From Pseudoxanthomonas sp. (lineage in GTDB: Bacteria > Pseudomonadota > Gammaproteobacteria > Xanthomonadales > Xanthomonadaceae), in assembly GCF_002863005.1 (NCBI RefSeq), contig NZ_PKDG01000009.1, positions 124,001 to 188,000 of the forward strand: a stretch of 64,000 bases of DNA, in the 5' to 3' direction. The number at the start of each line of letters is the position of its first letter. The stretch's first letter is position 1. The notes beneath the pieces are model-generated. The model made no database searches. It saw only the letters and a program-made list of their open reading frames with translations, and had not been told where the DNA came from. Positions 9,825 through 18,164 of this stretch are shown in pieces. The position numbers and the translations under genes are program-made.

Positions 9825-10169
9825 ATGACTTTTGATGTCGGGATCGGCAAGTGCCGGTCGGTGCAATCGGATTCGGTGGACGTATGGGTGGACGGTTCCA
9901 TCGTCCGCCGGCTGGTGCCGGAAACCAAATGGCAGCGGGACGGAATAAGCGTGCTGCAGGTGCCGGTGAAGCTGTGCAGTGCGCGCCACCGGTTGGCGGC
10001 GGGCGAGGAGGTGTTCCTCGACACGGCGCTCATCACTGCGAACAGTGCGGGCAAGCTGGACGTCGACGGCAGCGGCGACTATGCCAAGGCACGCCTGTCG
10101 CTGCTGGTTCCCAGTATCGACGCCACGCCCACGCCCCCGCCGCCCTCGCGCAAGGCGAGTTGGCGCTGA
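9825..10169 (+). CDS. hypothetical protein, 114 aa, second of a pair
   Basis: Unrecognised soluble protein. ATG 9825 follows a good Shine-Dalgarno (AGGAGG, 9815-9820). The sequence alternates polar and hydrophobic residues (SVDVWVDGSIVRRLV, ISVLQVPVKLC), suggesting a mainly beta-strand fold of roughly 95 residues, then ends in a proline-rich tail (TPTPPPPSRKASWR). Two cysteines are present. It lies 8 bases after the 9544 gene and upstream of clsA, which seems to have its own promoter. No function is proposed. Confidence 0.55.
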   Translation: MTFDVGIGKCRSVQSDSVDVWVDGSIVRRLVPETKWQRDGISVLQVPVKLCSARHRLAAGEEVFLDTALITANSAGKLDVDGSGDYAKARLSLLVPSIDATPTPPPPSRKASWR

Positions 10170-10265
10170 CACGCCGGCCCTGCAGGCTGGCGCGCACGCG
10201 GCGTTCGCCGTGGCGGCGGGCCCTGGAAGGAAAAGACGCTGCCTGCAACGCCGACGCATCGCACG

Positions 10266-10294
10266 GAGGTCATGCCGACCTCTAGAATCGCGGC
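10266..10294 (+). promoter_or_regulatory. clsA promoter with adjacent palindrome, probable leaderless start
   Basis: A -10 hexamer TAGAAT lies at 10283-10288, exactly 6 bases before the clsA ATG at 10295, so transcription would begin at or next to the start codon. Immediately upstream is a perfect inverted repeat GAGGTC-N5-GACCTC (10266-10271 and 10277-10282), placed where a regulator would block or contact polymerase. No convincing -35 is seen. The hexamer and dyad are seen directly; leaderless initiation and regulation are inferred. Confidence 0.5.
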
Positions 10295-11749
10295 ATGCCC
10301 GACGTCCTCCACGCCATCCGAGATGCCGCGTCCACCCTGCCCCACCTCGCCGGGTGGATCACGCTGGCCTGGCTGCTTTACCTGGTGCCGCTGTGTACCT
10401 GGATCATCCTGCAGAAACGCGAACCGGTGGCCACACTCAGTTGGCTGCTTTCCCTTGCGCTGCTGCCGTACGTGGGGTACTTGGTCTACTTCCTGTTGGG
10501 GCCGCAGCGCATCAAGCGGCATCAACTCCGGCGGACGCGCGCGCGCGAAGGCGTGGAGAGCTACGAGGTCTTCGCACCGGCTGACGGCAACAGCGCGGAA
10601 CTGCCCATGCTGGCCCAGAAGACGACGGGACTGCCGCCTTCCACGGCCACCTCGGTGCAGCAGCTCGTGGATGGGTGCGCCACGTACAAGGCGATCCTGG
10701 ATGCGATCGCCGCCGCGGAGAACCACATCCACCTGGAGTACTACATCTTCAACGGCGACCGTACCGGCCAGCGCATCCTCGAGGCGCTCGCGGTGAAGGC
10801 GCGCGAAGGCGTCAAGGTGCGCCTGCTGCTGGACGCCGTGGGCTCGAACCGACTCAAGACCCGGGCCTTGCGCGCGTTGATCGATGCCGGCGGCGAGCAC
10901 GCCTGGTTCCACCCTACCCGCTTCCGTCCCTTCACCCGTCCGTGGCTGAACCTGCGCACGCACCGCAAGATCGTGGTGGTCGACGGACGCATCGCGTTCA
11001 CGGGCGGCATCAACGTCACCGACGATGAGGACGAGTCCCTCTGCGACGATGCATTCCGCGACCTGCACCTGCGCCTCGAGGGCGAGATCGTGCGCAGCAT
11101 CCAGCAGGTGTTCGTCGAGGATTGGGTATATGCCACCGGCCAGCAGCGCAAGGACTTCCAGGGCACGCGGCTGTGGAGCGCCAGCGATGCCAACGTGCGG
11201 GGCGGGATTGCTGTACAGGCACTGGTGTCGGGGCCGGATTCCGCATGGGAGCCCATCCACCGCACCAAGGTCGCGGCGATCCATGAAGCGAGACAGCGCG
11301 TCTGGCTGGTCACGCCGTATTTCGTTCCCGGCGAAGCCGCGCGCATGGCGCTGACGTCCGCCGCGCTGGGCGGTCTGGACGTCCGCCTGGTGGTGCCCAA
11401 GACCAGCGATTCCCGGCTGGCGACGCTGGCCGCGCGGTCGTATTTCGACGAACTGCTCGCCGCCGGCGTGAAGGTCTACGAATACGGCCCACGCATGATG
11501 CACAGCAAGGCGCTTCTCTGCGACGACACGCTGGCCATCATCGGCAGCGCCAATTTCGACCACCGCAGCTTCCGGCTGAATTTCGAGATTTCCATGATGT
11601 TCCGCGACCGCGGCGTCGCCGGCACGCTGGGACAGTGGATGGAAGGCGAGATCGCCGCCAGTGAACCGGTACGCCTGCAGCGCGACCGCGCGCTCTGGCG
11701 CCATCGACTGCCCGAAGCACTGGCACGGCTGATGTCGCCCTTGCTGTGA
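10295..11749 (+). CDS. cls: cardiolipin synthase (phospholipase D superfamily)
   Basis: 484-residue cardiolipin synthase A-type enzyme, which condenses two phosphatidylglycerols to cardiolipin and glycerol at the inner membrane. Two N-terminal membrane segments (residues about 20-40 and 45-68) are followed by two HKD catalytic motifs: H-R-K in LRTHRKIVVVDGRIAFTGG near residue 223 and H-S-K in MMHSKALLCDDTLAIIGS near 403. The ASN-F-D-H-R-S signature follows the second motif. Length and double membrane anchor fit ClsA rather than the soluble ClsB. The ATG 10295 start fits both the family N-terminus and the upstream -10 element. Confidence 0.95.
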   Translation: MPDVLHAIRDAASTLPHLAGWITLAWLLYLVPLCTWIILQKREPVATLSWLLSLALLPYVGYLVYFLLGPQRIKRHQLRRTRAREGVESYEVFAPADGNSAELPMLAQKTTGLPPSTATSVQQLVDGCATYKAILDAIAAAENHIHLEYYIFNGDRTGQRILEALAVKAREGVKVRLLLDAVGSNRLKTRALRALIDAGGEHAWFHPTRFRPFTRPWLNLRTHRKIVVVDGRIAFTGGINVTDDEDESLCDDAFRDLHLRLEGEIVRSIQQVFVEDWVYATGQQRKDFQGTRLWSASDANVRGGIAVQALVSGPDSAWEPIHRTKVAAIHEARQRVWLVTPYFVPGEAARMALTSAALGGLDVRLVVPKTSDSRLATLAARSYFDELLAAGVKVYEYGPRMMHSKALLCDDTLAIIGSANFDHRSFRLNFEISMMFRDRGVAGTLGQWMEGEIAASEPVRLQRDRALWRHRLPEALARLMSPLL

Positions 11750-11815
11750 AGCCGGTCGATGCCTGCCGCGCAACGGACGCGGTAATATTCCGCCACCAAG
11801 CCCCGGGGGTGGACG

Positions 11816-12073
11816 ATGCACTGGCTCTTCCTGTTGATGGCGATCGGCTGCCTGTTCATGGCCGTGCGCACCACGTCGATGCCCTTGATGGTCGTCCTGA
11901 TGCTGGTGTCGCTTTGCCTCTTCGTGGTCTGGATCATCGGGCGGCATGCGCGCAGGCTGGGTGAAACGCGCCGCGACGAATCGCTGATGATCGATCCGGC
12001 CGAGCTGCGCCGACTTCGCGAGATCGCGGAGGCGCGGCGCAATGCACCGCCGTCCGAACCGCCCGCACCGTGA
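11816..12073 (+). CDS. small inner-membrane protein, 85 aa
   Basis: Short protein with two closely spaced hydrophobic segments (residues about 2-16 and 22-42) and a charged C-terminal helix (RRLRE, EARR) ending in [11 protein letters not shown] 11816 follows GGGGGTGG. Its TGA overlaps the GTG start of pdxJ (GTGA), so the two are translationally coupled, though no link to vitamin B6 synthesis is evident. A TAATAT -10-like element lies about 30 bases upstream. Function unknown. Confidence 0.7.
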   Translation: MHWLFLLMAIGCLFMAVRTTSMPLMVVLMLVSLCLFVVWIIGRHARRLGETRRDESLMIDPAELRRLREIAEARRNAPPSEPPAP

Positions 12074-12840
12074 CCCTGCTCAGCGTCAACGTCAACAAGA
12101 TCGCCGTCCTGAGGAATTCCCGCGGCGGCGATGAACCCGATGTGGTGCGCGCGGCGCAGGCTTGCCTGGCAGCCGGCGCACATGGCATCACCGTGCATCC
12201 CCGGCCCGACCAGCGGCACATCCGTCCTGGCGATGTCGACGCGCTGGCGCGGCTGACGCGCGGGCACGGCGTCGAACTGAATCTGGAAGGCAATCCTTTC
12301 GCTCCGCCCCGCGACGGTTATCCCGGCTTCCTCGCGTTGTGCGACGCGGCCCGTCCTGCGCAGGCCACGCTGGTGCCGGACGGCGACGGCCAGATCACGT
12401 CGGACCATGGCTTCGATTTCGAACAGGATTCGGAACGCCTGCGCCCGCTGATCGCGGCACTCAAGGCGATGGGATGCCGGGTCAGCCTGTTCGTGGATGC
12501 GGGCTGCGCCGGACTCGAGAATGCGGCGCACATCGGCGCGGACCGCATCGAGATCTATACCGGCCCATTTGCCGAGGCGGCTTCGCGTGGCGACGCCGGC
12601 GATGCGCTCGAGCACTGCAGGCGCACGGCCGAGCAGGCTCACGCGCTGGGCCTGGGTGTCAACGCCGGGCACGACCTCAGCCAGGACAATCTCGGCGGAT
12701 TCCTTGCATCGGTGCCCGGGGTACTCGAAGTCTCGATCGGCCATGCGCTGATCGGCGAAGCACTGTACGCCGGCCTGGACGCGACCGTGCGCCGCTACCT
12801 CGCGATCCTGAGCCAGGCCGAGGGCGTCGGGCGGGACTGA
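12070..12840 (+). CDS. pdxJ: pyridoxine 5'-phosphate synthase
   Basis: 256-residue PdxJ, which condenses 1-deoxy-xylulose 5-phosphate with 3-amino-2-oxopropyl phosphate in the last ring-closing step of pyridoxal phosphate synthesis. The TIM-barrel signature elements are present: N-terminal [17 protein letters not shown], the catalytic-region [39 protein letters not shown] and the C-terminal [11 protein letters not shown] plus VSIGHALI. The start is GTG, overlapping the preceding stop. It converges on the exbD genes, an arrangement I recall from Xanthomonas campestris. Confidence 0.97.
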   Translation: MTLLSVNVNKIAVLRNSRGGDEPDVVRAAQACLAAGAHGITVHPRPDQRHIRPGDVDALARLTRGHGVELNLEGNPFAPPRDGYPGFLALCDAARPAQATLVPDGDGQITSDHGFDFEQDSERLRPLIAALKAMGCRVSLFVDAGCAGLENAAHIGADRIEIYTGPFAEAASRGDAGDALEHCRRTAEQAHALGLGVNAGHDLSQDNLGGFLASVPGVLEVSIGHALIGEALYAGLDATVRRYLAILSQAEGVGRD

Positions 12841-12872
12841 GCGGTATCGATCCCGTCGACGCGCGCCAGGCG

Positions 12873-13268
12873 TCAGTTCCTCATCACGATGTTGCGCATG
12901 CCGCTGGCTTCGGCCTGCGACAGCGCGCTGACCAGTTGCTGGTAATCGGCGCTTTCCGCCGCCTCCACCTGCAGCACGGTGCGGGGGTCGGCCGTGAGCG
13001 CATCTTCCAGCCGCGCACGGAGATCGCCCAGCGCAATCGGACGGTCGTCCAGGGTGTAGTGGCCGCCGACGCCCACCTTGAGCACCAGGTCGTTGGGCGG
13101 CTCGGCGTGCGTACCGGGAACCGGTTGCGGCAGGAGCGTCTCGATGGGGCGTGACAGCATCGGCGCCGTCACCATGAAGATCACCAGCAGCACCAGCATC
13201 ACGTCCACCAGTGGCGTGATGTTGATGTCGGCCAGTTCGGAACGGCTTGCAGGAGCGGAGAACGCCAT
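12873..13268 (-). CDS. ExbD/TolR family protein (third copy)
   Basis: 131-residue ExbD-like subunit of a TonB energising motor. One N-terminal membrane helix contains the essential Asp (D22 in [11 protein letters not shown]), followed by a periplasmic domain. The start ATG 13268 has a near-perfect Shine-Dalgarno (AGGAGGTGTGCC); an in-frame extension upstream is ignored. It is third in a row after exbD1 and exbD2 but separated from exbD2 by 145 bases with a strong hairpin, and its periplasmic domain is diverged from both (VETPHAEPPNDLV-type linker rather than proline-rich). It may be a specialised or differently expressed ExbD. Confidence 0.93.
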   Translation of the reverse strand: MAFSAPASRSELADINITPLVDVMLVLLVIFMVTAPMLSRPIETLLPQPVPGTHAEPPNDLVLKVGVGGHYTLDDRPIALGDLRARLEDALTADPRTVLQVEAAESADYQQLVSALSQAEASGMRNIVMRN

Positions 13269-13360
13269 GGCACACCTCCTTCTGTCGGGGACCGTGCCCC
13301 TGACGCTACGCCCGCGCTTCCAGGGACGCAAGAGGGCCCCTGTTCGCCCTCCGGAACGAA

Positions 13361-13386
13361 GAACGCCGCCCCGGAGGGCGGCGTTC
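13361..13386 (-). terminator. Hairpin between exbD2 and the third exbD
   Basis: Perfect 11-bp stem GAACGCCGCCC/GGGCGGCGTTC (13361-13371 and 13376-13386) with a four-base loop, followed on the minus strand by TTCGTTCC. The weak T tract suggests partial termination, so expression of the third exbD may be lower than that of exbD1 and exbD2. Confidence 0.65.
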
Positions 13387-13413
13387 GAGAGCCTACTGCT
13401 GCTCGTTTCGCGA

Positions 13414-13824
13414 TTACTGCACGAAACCGATCTTCATCATCTGCGCATTCTTCGCAGCGGCCAACACCTTGGCCATCACTTCGTAATGCGCGTCCGACTT
13501 GGCTTCGATGCGCAGCTCCGGCTGGTTGGTCGGATCGCGCTGGACTTCGTCTTCCATCTTGCGCTGGAGGTCGGCCACGTTGGTCGGGCTGTTGTTCCAG
13601 TACACCGTGTTGTCCGACTCGATGCGCAGGTCGATCGGCGGCGGCGGCTCGCGTACCTGCGGCGGCGGGTTGATCACACGCTGCGGCAGGGCCACCTCGA
13701 TCGGGTACGTCATGATCGGTGCGGTCACGATGAAGATGATCAGGAGCACCAGCATCACGTCCACGAGGGGCGTGACGTTGATGTCGGCCATGGGGCCCTT
13801 GCTACCACCACTGCTGAATGCCAT
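13414..13824 (-). CDS. exbD2: ExbD2 biopolymer transport protein
   Basis: 136-residue ExbD/TolR protein. Residues 13-40 ([24 protein letters not shown]) contain the single membrane helix and the conserved proton-pathway Asp (D23). A proline-rich linker ([12 protein letters not shown]) leads to the periplasmic domain. It starts only 3 bases after exbD1 stops, so it is co-translated. In X. campestris a second exbD at this position is required for some TonB-linked plant-interaction traits (known from the family, not shown here). Confidence 0.95.
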   Translation of the reverse strand: MAFSSGGSKGPMADINVTPLVDVMLVLLIIFIVTAPIMTYPIEVALPQRVINPPPQVREPPPPIDLRIESDNTVYWNNSPTNVADLQRKMEDEVQRDPTNQPELRIEAKSDAHYEVMAKVLAAAKNAQMMKIGFVQ

Positions 13825-13827
13825 GGC

Positions 13828-14256
13828 TTACTGCCCCTTCTCTTTCGTGGCCACGTAGCCGATATCGAGCATGCCCTGGCCTTGCGCGATCTTGGTGACT
13901 TCCGCGATGGTGCCCATCTTGGTCGTCTTGTCGCCACGCAGGTTGAGCTTCGGCTGCGGCTGCAACTGGGCCACGCTCGACAGGCGCGATTCCAGGATTT
14001 CCTTGCTGACCGGCTCATCGCCCCAGAACAGGTCGCCATTGTCCTTGACGGAAATGGTGATCGGCGGGGTCTTGGGGGCGGTCTTTTCGTCCGGATTCTG
14101 GACGAGGTTCGCTTCGGGCAGCTCGATCTTCACCTTGTGCGACATCAACGGCGCCGTGATGATGAAGATGATCAGCAGCACCAACATCACGTCCACGAGG
14201 GGCGTGACGTTGATCTCGGCCATCGGGCCACCGCTATTACCACTACTGAAAGCCAT
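13828..14256 (-). CDS. exbD: ExbD1 biopolymer transport protein
   Basis: 142-residue ExbD with N-terminal MAFSSGNSGGPMAEINVTP, one membrane helix carrying D23, and a periplasmic domain. With ExbB it forms the proton-driven motor that energises TonB for outer-membrane siderophore and nutrient uptake. It lies 46 bases after exbB in the same operon. The start shares the MAFSS N-terminus with ExbD2, indicating tandem duplication. Confidence 0.96.
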   Translation of the reverse strand: MAFSSGNSGGPMAEINVTPLVDVMLVLLIIFIITAPLMSHKVKIELPEANLVQNPDEKTAPKTPPITISVKDNGDLFWGDEPVSKEILESRLSSVAQLQPQPKLNLRGDKTTKMGTIAEVTKIAQGQGMLDIGYVATKEKGQ

Positions 14257-14302
14257 GACGGGCTCCGTCTAGAACGTTGCGTTGACTGCTTGTACCGCCG
14301 GC

Positions 14303-15052
14303 TCAGCGAACGCGCGAGCCGGTGGCGAAGAAGTCGTGCAGGTCGTGCGCGAACGTATCGAACTTGGCGATGACGGCCGCGTTCGTCTTGCTGAAGAAGT
14401 TGTAGGCGAACACGGCCGGGATGGCGACGAACAGACCGATGGCGGTCATGATCAGCGCTTCACCCACCGGGCCGGCAACGGCGTCGATCGAGGCCTGGCC
14501 GGTCGCACCGATGCGGATCAGGGCGCCGTAGATGCCCCACACCGTACCCAGCAGACCCACGAACGGCGCGGTCGCACCGACGGTGGCGAGCAGCGTCATG
14601 CCGCCCTGCAGGTTGGTGCTCTCGCGGGTCACGGCCTGGCGCAGGGCGCGGTCCACGAACTCCGAGCGGCTCAGGGTCTCGCCCGAACCTTCCGAACGCT
14701 GGTGGTGCGCAGCGGCCTGGGCGGCGTCGAGGGCGATCTTGGAGAACGGCTCGTTCTTCGGCTGCTCTTCCATCAGGCGGATGGCGTCCTGCGCATTCGG
14801 GGTTTCCCAGAAGGCGCTGGTCACGCGGTCAGCCTGGCCCTTCAGGCGGGTGCTGCGGAGCACGTTGATGACCGTCCAGTACCAGGACATGGCCGACATG
14901 ATCACCAGGGTGAGCAGCACGACCCAGGAGACGATGAACTCGCCGGGCTTGCTGACCATCTCGCTGATCATGTGCTCGAAGCCCATCTGCGACAGGGCAT
15001 TCGCGGCGTTGTTGCCCCCGGCGGCGGCGGCGAAAAGGGTTTCCTGCAGCAT
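14303..15052 (-). CDS. exbB: ExbB/TolQ proton channel protein
   Basis: 249-residue MotA/TolQ/ExbB family protein. A periplasmic N-terminus (MLQETLFAAAAGGNN) is followed by a membrane segment near residues 37-57 and two more in the C-terminal half (TLLATVGATAPFVGLLGTVWGIYGAL and GEALIMTAIGLFVAIPAVFAYNFF), the hallmark of the family. It partners the ExbD proteins encoded directly downstream and TonB upstream. The ATG follows a GGTAAGC stretch; an AT-rich leader (15053-15075) separates it from tonB. Confidence 0.96.
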   Translation of the reverse strand: MLQETLFAAAAGGNNAANALSQMGFEHMISEMVSKPGEFIVSWVVLLTLVIMSAMSWYWTVINVLRSTRLKGQADRVTSAFWETPNAQDAIRLMEEQPKNEPFSKIALDAAQAAAHHQRSEGSGETLSRSEFVDRALRQAVTRESTNLQGGMTLLATVGATAPFVGLLGTVWGIYGALIRIGATGQASIDAVAGPVGEALIMTAIGLFVAIPAVFAYNFFSKTNAAVIAKFDTFAHDLHDFFATGSRVR

Positions 15053-15129
15053 GACGCTTACCTTTATTTAAGTGTTGATTGAGGGTGGTGCGGGTTTCTT
15101 GCGTTGGAATCTGTCGATGCCTGGCGGCA

Positions 15130-15804
15130 TCAGCCGCCCATGTTGAAGTCCACGGGCACGCGGACGCGGCCTGCGGCCTTCTGGCCATTGACGACGGACG
15201 CGTTGAAGCGCCATTTGCGTGCGGCTTCCATGGCAGCACGATCGAGATCGCGGTTGCGGCTGGACTTTTCCACCGACACATTGGTGACGTTGCCGTTCGC
15301 GTCCACGTCGATGATCAGGATGACCGTGCCTTCGATACCCGAGCGCGCGGCGGCCGGCGGGTAGCGGGGCGGATTCATGTTCTTGGACGAGATGTCGACG
15401 CTGGCGCCGATGTCCGGCGTCGGCGACGGCGGTGCGGGCGGCGACGGCGGGCTGACGATGTCGGTCGGACGCGGTTCGGCGATGTCCACGGGCGGTGCTT
15501 CCGGCGGCGGAGGCAGCGGCGTGGTCTTGGGCGGCGCGAGGTTCTTGACCGGCGGCGGCGGCGTGTCCTGCTTCGGCGGCGGCGGCGGCGGCGGGGGCGG
15601 GGGAGGCGGGGCGTCGACGATCACCACCGAGGTGCGACGTTCCTGCTCCTTCTCCGCCGGCGGGGCGACGGCCGGGATCAGCAAGGCCAGCAGCGCGGCT
15701 GCGTGCAATGCGATCACAAAGGCAATACCGATGATACGCGGCCAGTTGAGGCTGTTGTCCTCTTCCTGTTCCCGGTACCTGTTGATGACCAGTTGTTCAG
15801 CCAT
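15130..15804 (-). CDS. tonB: TonB energy transducer
   Basis: 224-residue TonB. The N-terminal signal anchor is at residues about 23-46 and contains the His (IALHAAALLALL) that couples to ExbBD. A very proline-rich periplasmic linker follows, with a run of 12 prolines near residues 66-77, and the C-terminal TonB fold includes ARSGIEGTVILIIDVDANGNV and ARKWRFNASVVNG. It heads the tonB-exbB-exbD1-exbD2 block and supplies energy to outer-membrane receptors. The poly-proline tract is encoded by a GGC/GGG triplet run that could change length by slippage without a frameshift. Confidence 0.96.
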   Translation of the reverse strand: MAEQLVINRYREQEEDNSLNWPRIIGIAFVIALHAAALLALLIPAVAPPAEKEQERRTSVVIVDAPPPPPPPPPPPPKQDTPPPPVKNLAPPKTTPLPPPPEAPPVDIAEPRPTDIVSPPSPPAPPSPTPDIGASVDISSKNMNPPRYPPAAARSGIEGTVILIIDVDANGNVTNVSVEKSSRNRDLDRAAMEAARKWRFNASVVNGQKAAGRVRVPVDFNMGG

Positions 15805-15855
15805 GCGCCAATTAACTCAAGGTTGATACGGGCACCGGGGCGCCTCGTTGATTCT

Positions 15856-15888
15856 GGATTCCGCCGGCCGTTTTGCGCGGCGGAATCC
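15856..15888 (-). terminator. Hairpin between the TPR gene and tonB
   Basis: Perfect 11-bp stem GGATTCCGCCG/CGGCGGAATCC (15856-15866 and 15878-15888) with an 11-base loop. No T tract follows on the minus strand, so it may be a weak terminator, a processing site or a leader structure for tonB. Confidence 0.45.
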
Positions 15889-15922
15889 CCAGCTTATACC
15901 AATCCGACGCCCGGTTGCCATT

Positions 15923-15934
15923 ATCCGTACGGAT
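15923..15934. promoter_or_regulatory. 12-bp palindrome upstream of tonB
   Basis: ATCCGTACGGAT is a perfect 12-bp palindrome in the spacer between the TPR stop (15963) and tonB (start 15804). It is a candidate operator; a TATAAG -10-like element lies downstream on the minus strand. It does not read as a standard Fur box. Confidence 0.3.
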
Positions 15935-15962
15935 TTTTGGCCTACGGTGTCACTGGATCACG

Positions 15963-17153
15963 TCACTTAAGCGCGAGGATCTTCTTCGCGTCTTCCGGCT
16001 TCTTCAGTCCCTTGTTCAAGGCCGCCTGCGCAGCGGTCTTGGCTTCGGGGATGCGGCCTTCCTGCCAGAGCACGCGGGCGAGGTTGAGGTAGGTCTCGCC
16101 ATCCTTCGCAAGCGGGGCGGCCTTCTGCCACGCCTCGATGGCCTGGGGGACCTGTTCGGAGTAGTAGTACGCCTGTGCCAACGCAAGATACGTCTGGTAA
16201 TCCTGCTTCAACAGACCCTTCTGCAGGCCCTCGTTGACGACGGAGATCACGTCCTTCTCCTTGCCGTCCATGTTGGCGTAGGTGATGTACAGCTGGCGGT
16301 ATTCCTTCTCGTCCGTCAGCTGGCCGGCTGCGCGCAGCTTTTCCAGGATCGCGGCGGCCTTGTCGAACTGGTCGGCCTGCTGGTACGTCGCGACCAGGTT
16401 CATCTGCGACTTCTTGTCGGTCGGGTTCTTGGCTGCCTGCTGCTCGGCCAGCTTGACGGCTTTCTCCGGCTGGCCCGCTTCGTTGTACGACGCCAACAGC
16501 AGGCTGTACCAGCTGTCCTTCGGCTCCGGAGTGGCGGCAATGGCCTTTTCCAGCACCGGAATGGCTTCGGCGAACTTTTCCGTCTGGTAGAGCGCCTGGC
16601 CCTTCATGATGAGGTCTTCCGGACGCGACGACTTCGTCTCGGTCAGGTAGCGATCGAGGTTGGCCATGCCCGGCTCGAACTCGTCATCCTGCAACTGCAG
16701 CTGGGCCAGCATCATCATGGACTGGTAATGACCGTTGTTGTCCAGTGCGTTGAGATCGACGGCCTGCCGCAGCAACTGCTTCGCGGTCGCCATGTCGTCG
16801 AGGTTGTAGGCAGCCTGCGCGCCAAGCTGCGCGGCCATCGCTTTGTCGTAGTCGTTGGCATTGGGCTCGGCCAGCAGATCCTTCGCGAGGGTCAGCGTCT
16901 CGGTGTCGTTGTCTTCCTTTTCATAGGCCTTGAACAGCTTGCTGAGCTTGCCCTGGGCCTTGCTCGAACCCTTGGCCTTGGGCTCCTCGCGGGTCGCGTC
17001 CGGATAACGCACTTCCGGCTTGGCGCTGTTCTTGCGTCCACCGCGTTCTGCGGAGCGGGCGTCATACGCCACGGCGTCGGCAACGACGGCGCCGCCAAAG
17101 GCGGCCAGCAACATCAGGCTGAGGACAGTCTTCTGGGGCATGCGGTGTTTCAT
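15963..17153 (-). CDS. exported tetratricopeptide-repeat protein
   Basis: 396-residue protein starting MKHRMPQKTVLSLMLLAAFGGAVVADAVA, a Sec signal peptide likely cleaved after the alanine-rich end. The rest is helical TPR repeats (for example EDLIMKGQALYQTEKFAEAIPVLEKAI, TYLALAQAYYYSEQVPQAIEAWQKA, TYLNLARVLWQEGRIPEAKTAAQAAL). It lies directly upstream of tonB on the same strand with 158 bases between, so it may be a periplasmic scaffold linked to TonB-dependent uptake. ATG 17153 is preceded by GAGG; an in-frame start at 17174 would only add seven residues before the signal peptide. Confidence 0.88.
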   Translation of the reverse strand: MKHRMPQKTVLSLMLLAAFGGAVVADAVAYDARSAERGGRKNSAKPEVRYPDATREEPKAKGSSKAQGKLSKLFKAYEKEDNDTETLTLAKDLLAEPNANDYDKAMAAQLGAQAAYNLDDMATAKQLLRQAVDLNALDNNGHYQSMMMLAQLQLQDDEFEPGMANLDRYLTETKSSRPEDLIMKGQALYQTEKFAEAIPVLEKAIAATPEPKDSWYSLLLASYNEAGQPEKAVKLAEQQAAKNPTDKKSQMNLVATYQQADQFDKAAAILEKLRAAGQLTDEKEYRQLYITYANMDGKEKDVISVVNEGLQKGLLKQDYQTYLALAQAYYYSEQVPQAIEAWQKAAPLAKDGETYLNLARVLWQEGRIPEAKTAAQAALNKGLKKPEDAKKILALK

Positions 17154-17287
17154 GTCTAAACCTCGTGGGGACAAGCAGAAGGCGGTTCACCCGTCCCCTC
17201 TGCGTGCGGGGCCGGCAAAACTAACAGAAACCAAGGGAAGGCGGATACCGTTTCACGTGCTGCTGCGCAGCAATACCGGCGCGTGTG

Positions 17288-18094
17288 TCAGCCGCATTTC
17301 GGCGCGTTTCCGGCCTTCCTGGCCGCCTCGTACGTGGGTACGAGGGAAGGGGCATCGCGCTCGAGCTCGCGGATGCGGTTGGCGGGGTCGGGGTGGGTCG
17401 ACAGCCATTGCGGCGAGCGTCCTCCGCTGGCGGCCATCATGTTCTGCCACAGGCCTACCGCTTGGCGCGGATCGAAGCCGGCCTGCGCCATCAGACGCTG
17501 GCCGACGACGTCGGCCTCGCTTTCCTGTGTTCGGGAACCGGGCAGCAGGAACGCTGCCTGCGCGGTCATGCCGCCGAGCTGGTTCACAGTACTGGCGGCA
17601 CCCTCACCGTAGCGAGCGCCGGCCAGCGCGCCGAGCACACCCAGACCCGCCTGCGCACCCATCTGCCGCGTGATGCGTTCTTCATGGTGTCGTGCGATCA
17701 CATGGCCGATTTCATGTCCCAGCACGGCAGCAAGCTGGTCCTGGTTCTTGGCGACGGTGAAGATCCCGGTATTCACGCCGACCTTTCCGCCCGGCAGGGC
17801 GAACGCATTCGGCTCGCTGTCGGTGAAGACCGCAGTCTCCCACGCAACGCCGCGCTGCTCCGGTGGCAGCTGGCGGACGAGGGCGTTCACCACGCAAGTG
17901 ACGTAGGCGTTCTGGCGTGCATCACGGTTGAGGGTCTCCTTCGCCTTGGTCTCGGCGAAGGCCTGTGCGCCCAGCTGGTCCAATTGGGCCTGGGAAACAC
18001 CGCCGACCATCTGGGTGCGTCCCGTCGGCGACGTCGTGGTAGCGCAGGCGGCAAGGCCCAGCACCATGGCGGTTCCGAGAATCTGGCATTTCAT
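17288..18094 (-). CDS. M48-family metallopeptidase lipoprotein
   Basis: 268-residue outer-membrane or periplasmic lipoprotein protease. The lipobox is LAAC with lipidated Cys17. The zinc site HEIGH is at residues 127-131 with the third ligand expected in the downstream ESEADVVG motif. This is the LoiP/YcaL/BepA-like M48 group, which degrades misfolded envelope proteins. ATG 18094 follows GGGGGG. It lies 70 bases downstream of the CPBP protease and gyrB on the same strand. A longer in-frame start at 18163 would bury the signal peptide and is rejected. Confidence 0.93.
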   Translation of the reverse strand: MKCQILGTAMVLGLAACATTTSPTGRTQMVGGVSQAQLDQLGAQAFAETKAKETLNRDARQNAYVTCVVNALVRQLPPEQRGVAWETAVFTDSEPNAFALPGGKVGVNTGIFTVAKNQDQLAAVLGHEIGHVIARHHEERITRQMGAQAGLGVLGALAGARYGEGAASTVNQLGGMTAQAAFLLPGSRTQESEADVVGQRLMAQAGFDPRQAVGLWQNMMAASGGRSPQWLSTHPDPANRIRELERDAPSLVPTYEAARKAGNAPKCG

Positions 18095-18164
18095 GCTCGC
18101 CCCCCTGCGATATTGCGTGCGACCAGAGTCTGGGCAAGCCCGTCTTAAACTTTTGTCAATCACA

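Noticed and set aside
9540-10169. 209-codon frame starting at ATG 9540
   Set aside because: Its first half is low-complexity; the strong Shine-Dalgarno sequences support the GTG 9544 gene and a separate gene from 9825.
13078-14373. 431-codon plus-strand frame across the exbD genes
   Set aside because: Antisense to three ExbD genes with clear families.
17246-17259. GTTTCACGTG half-palindrome near the M48 gene
   Set aside because: Only one half matches parS; the other half diverges.
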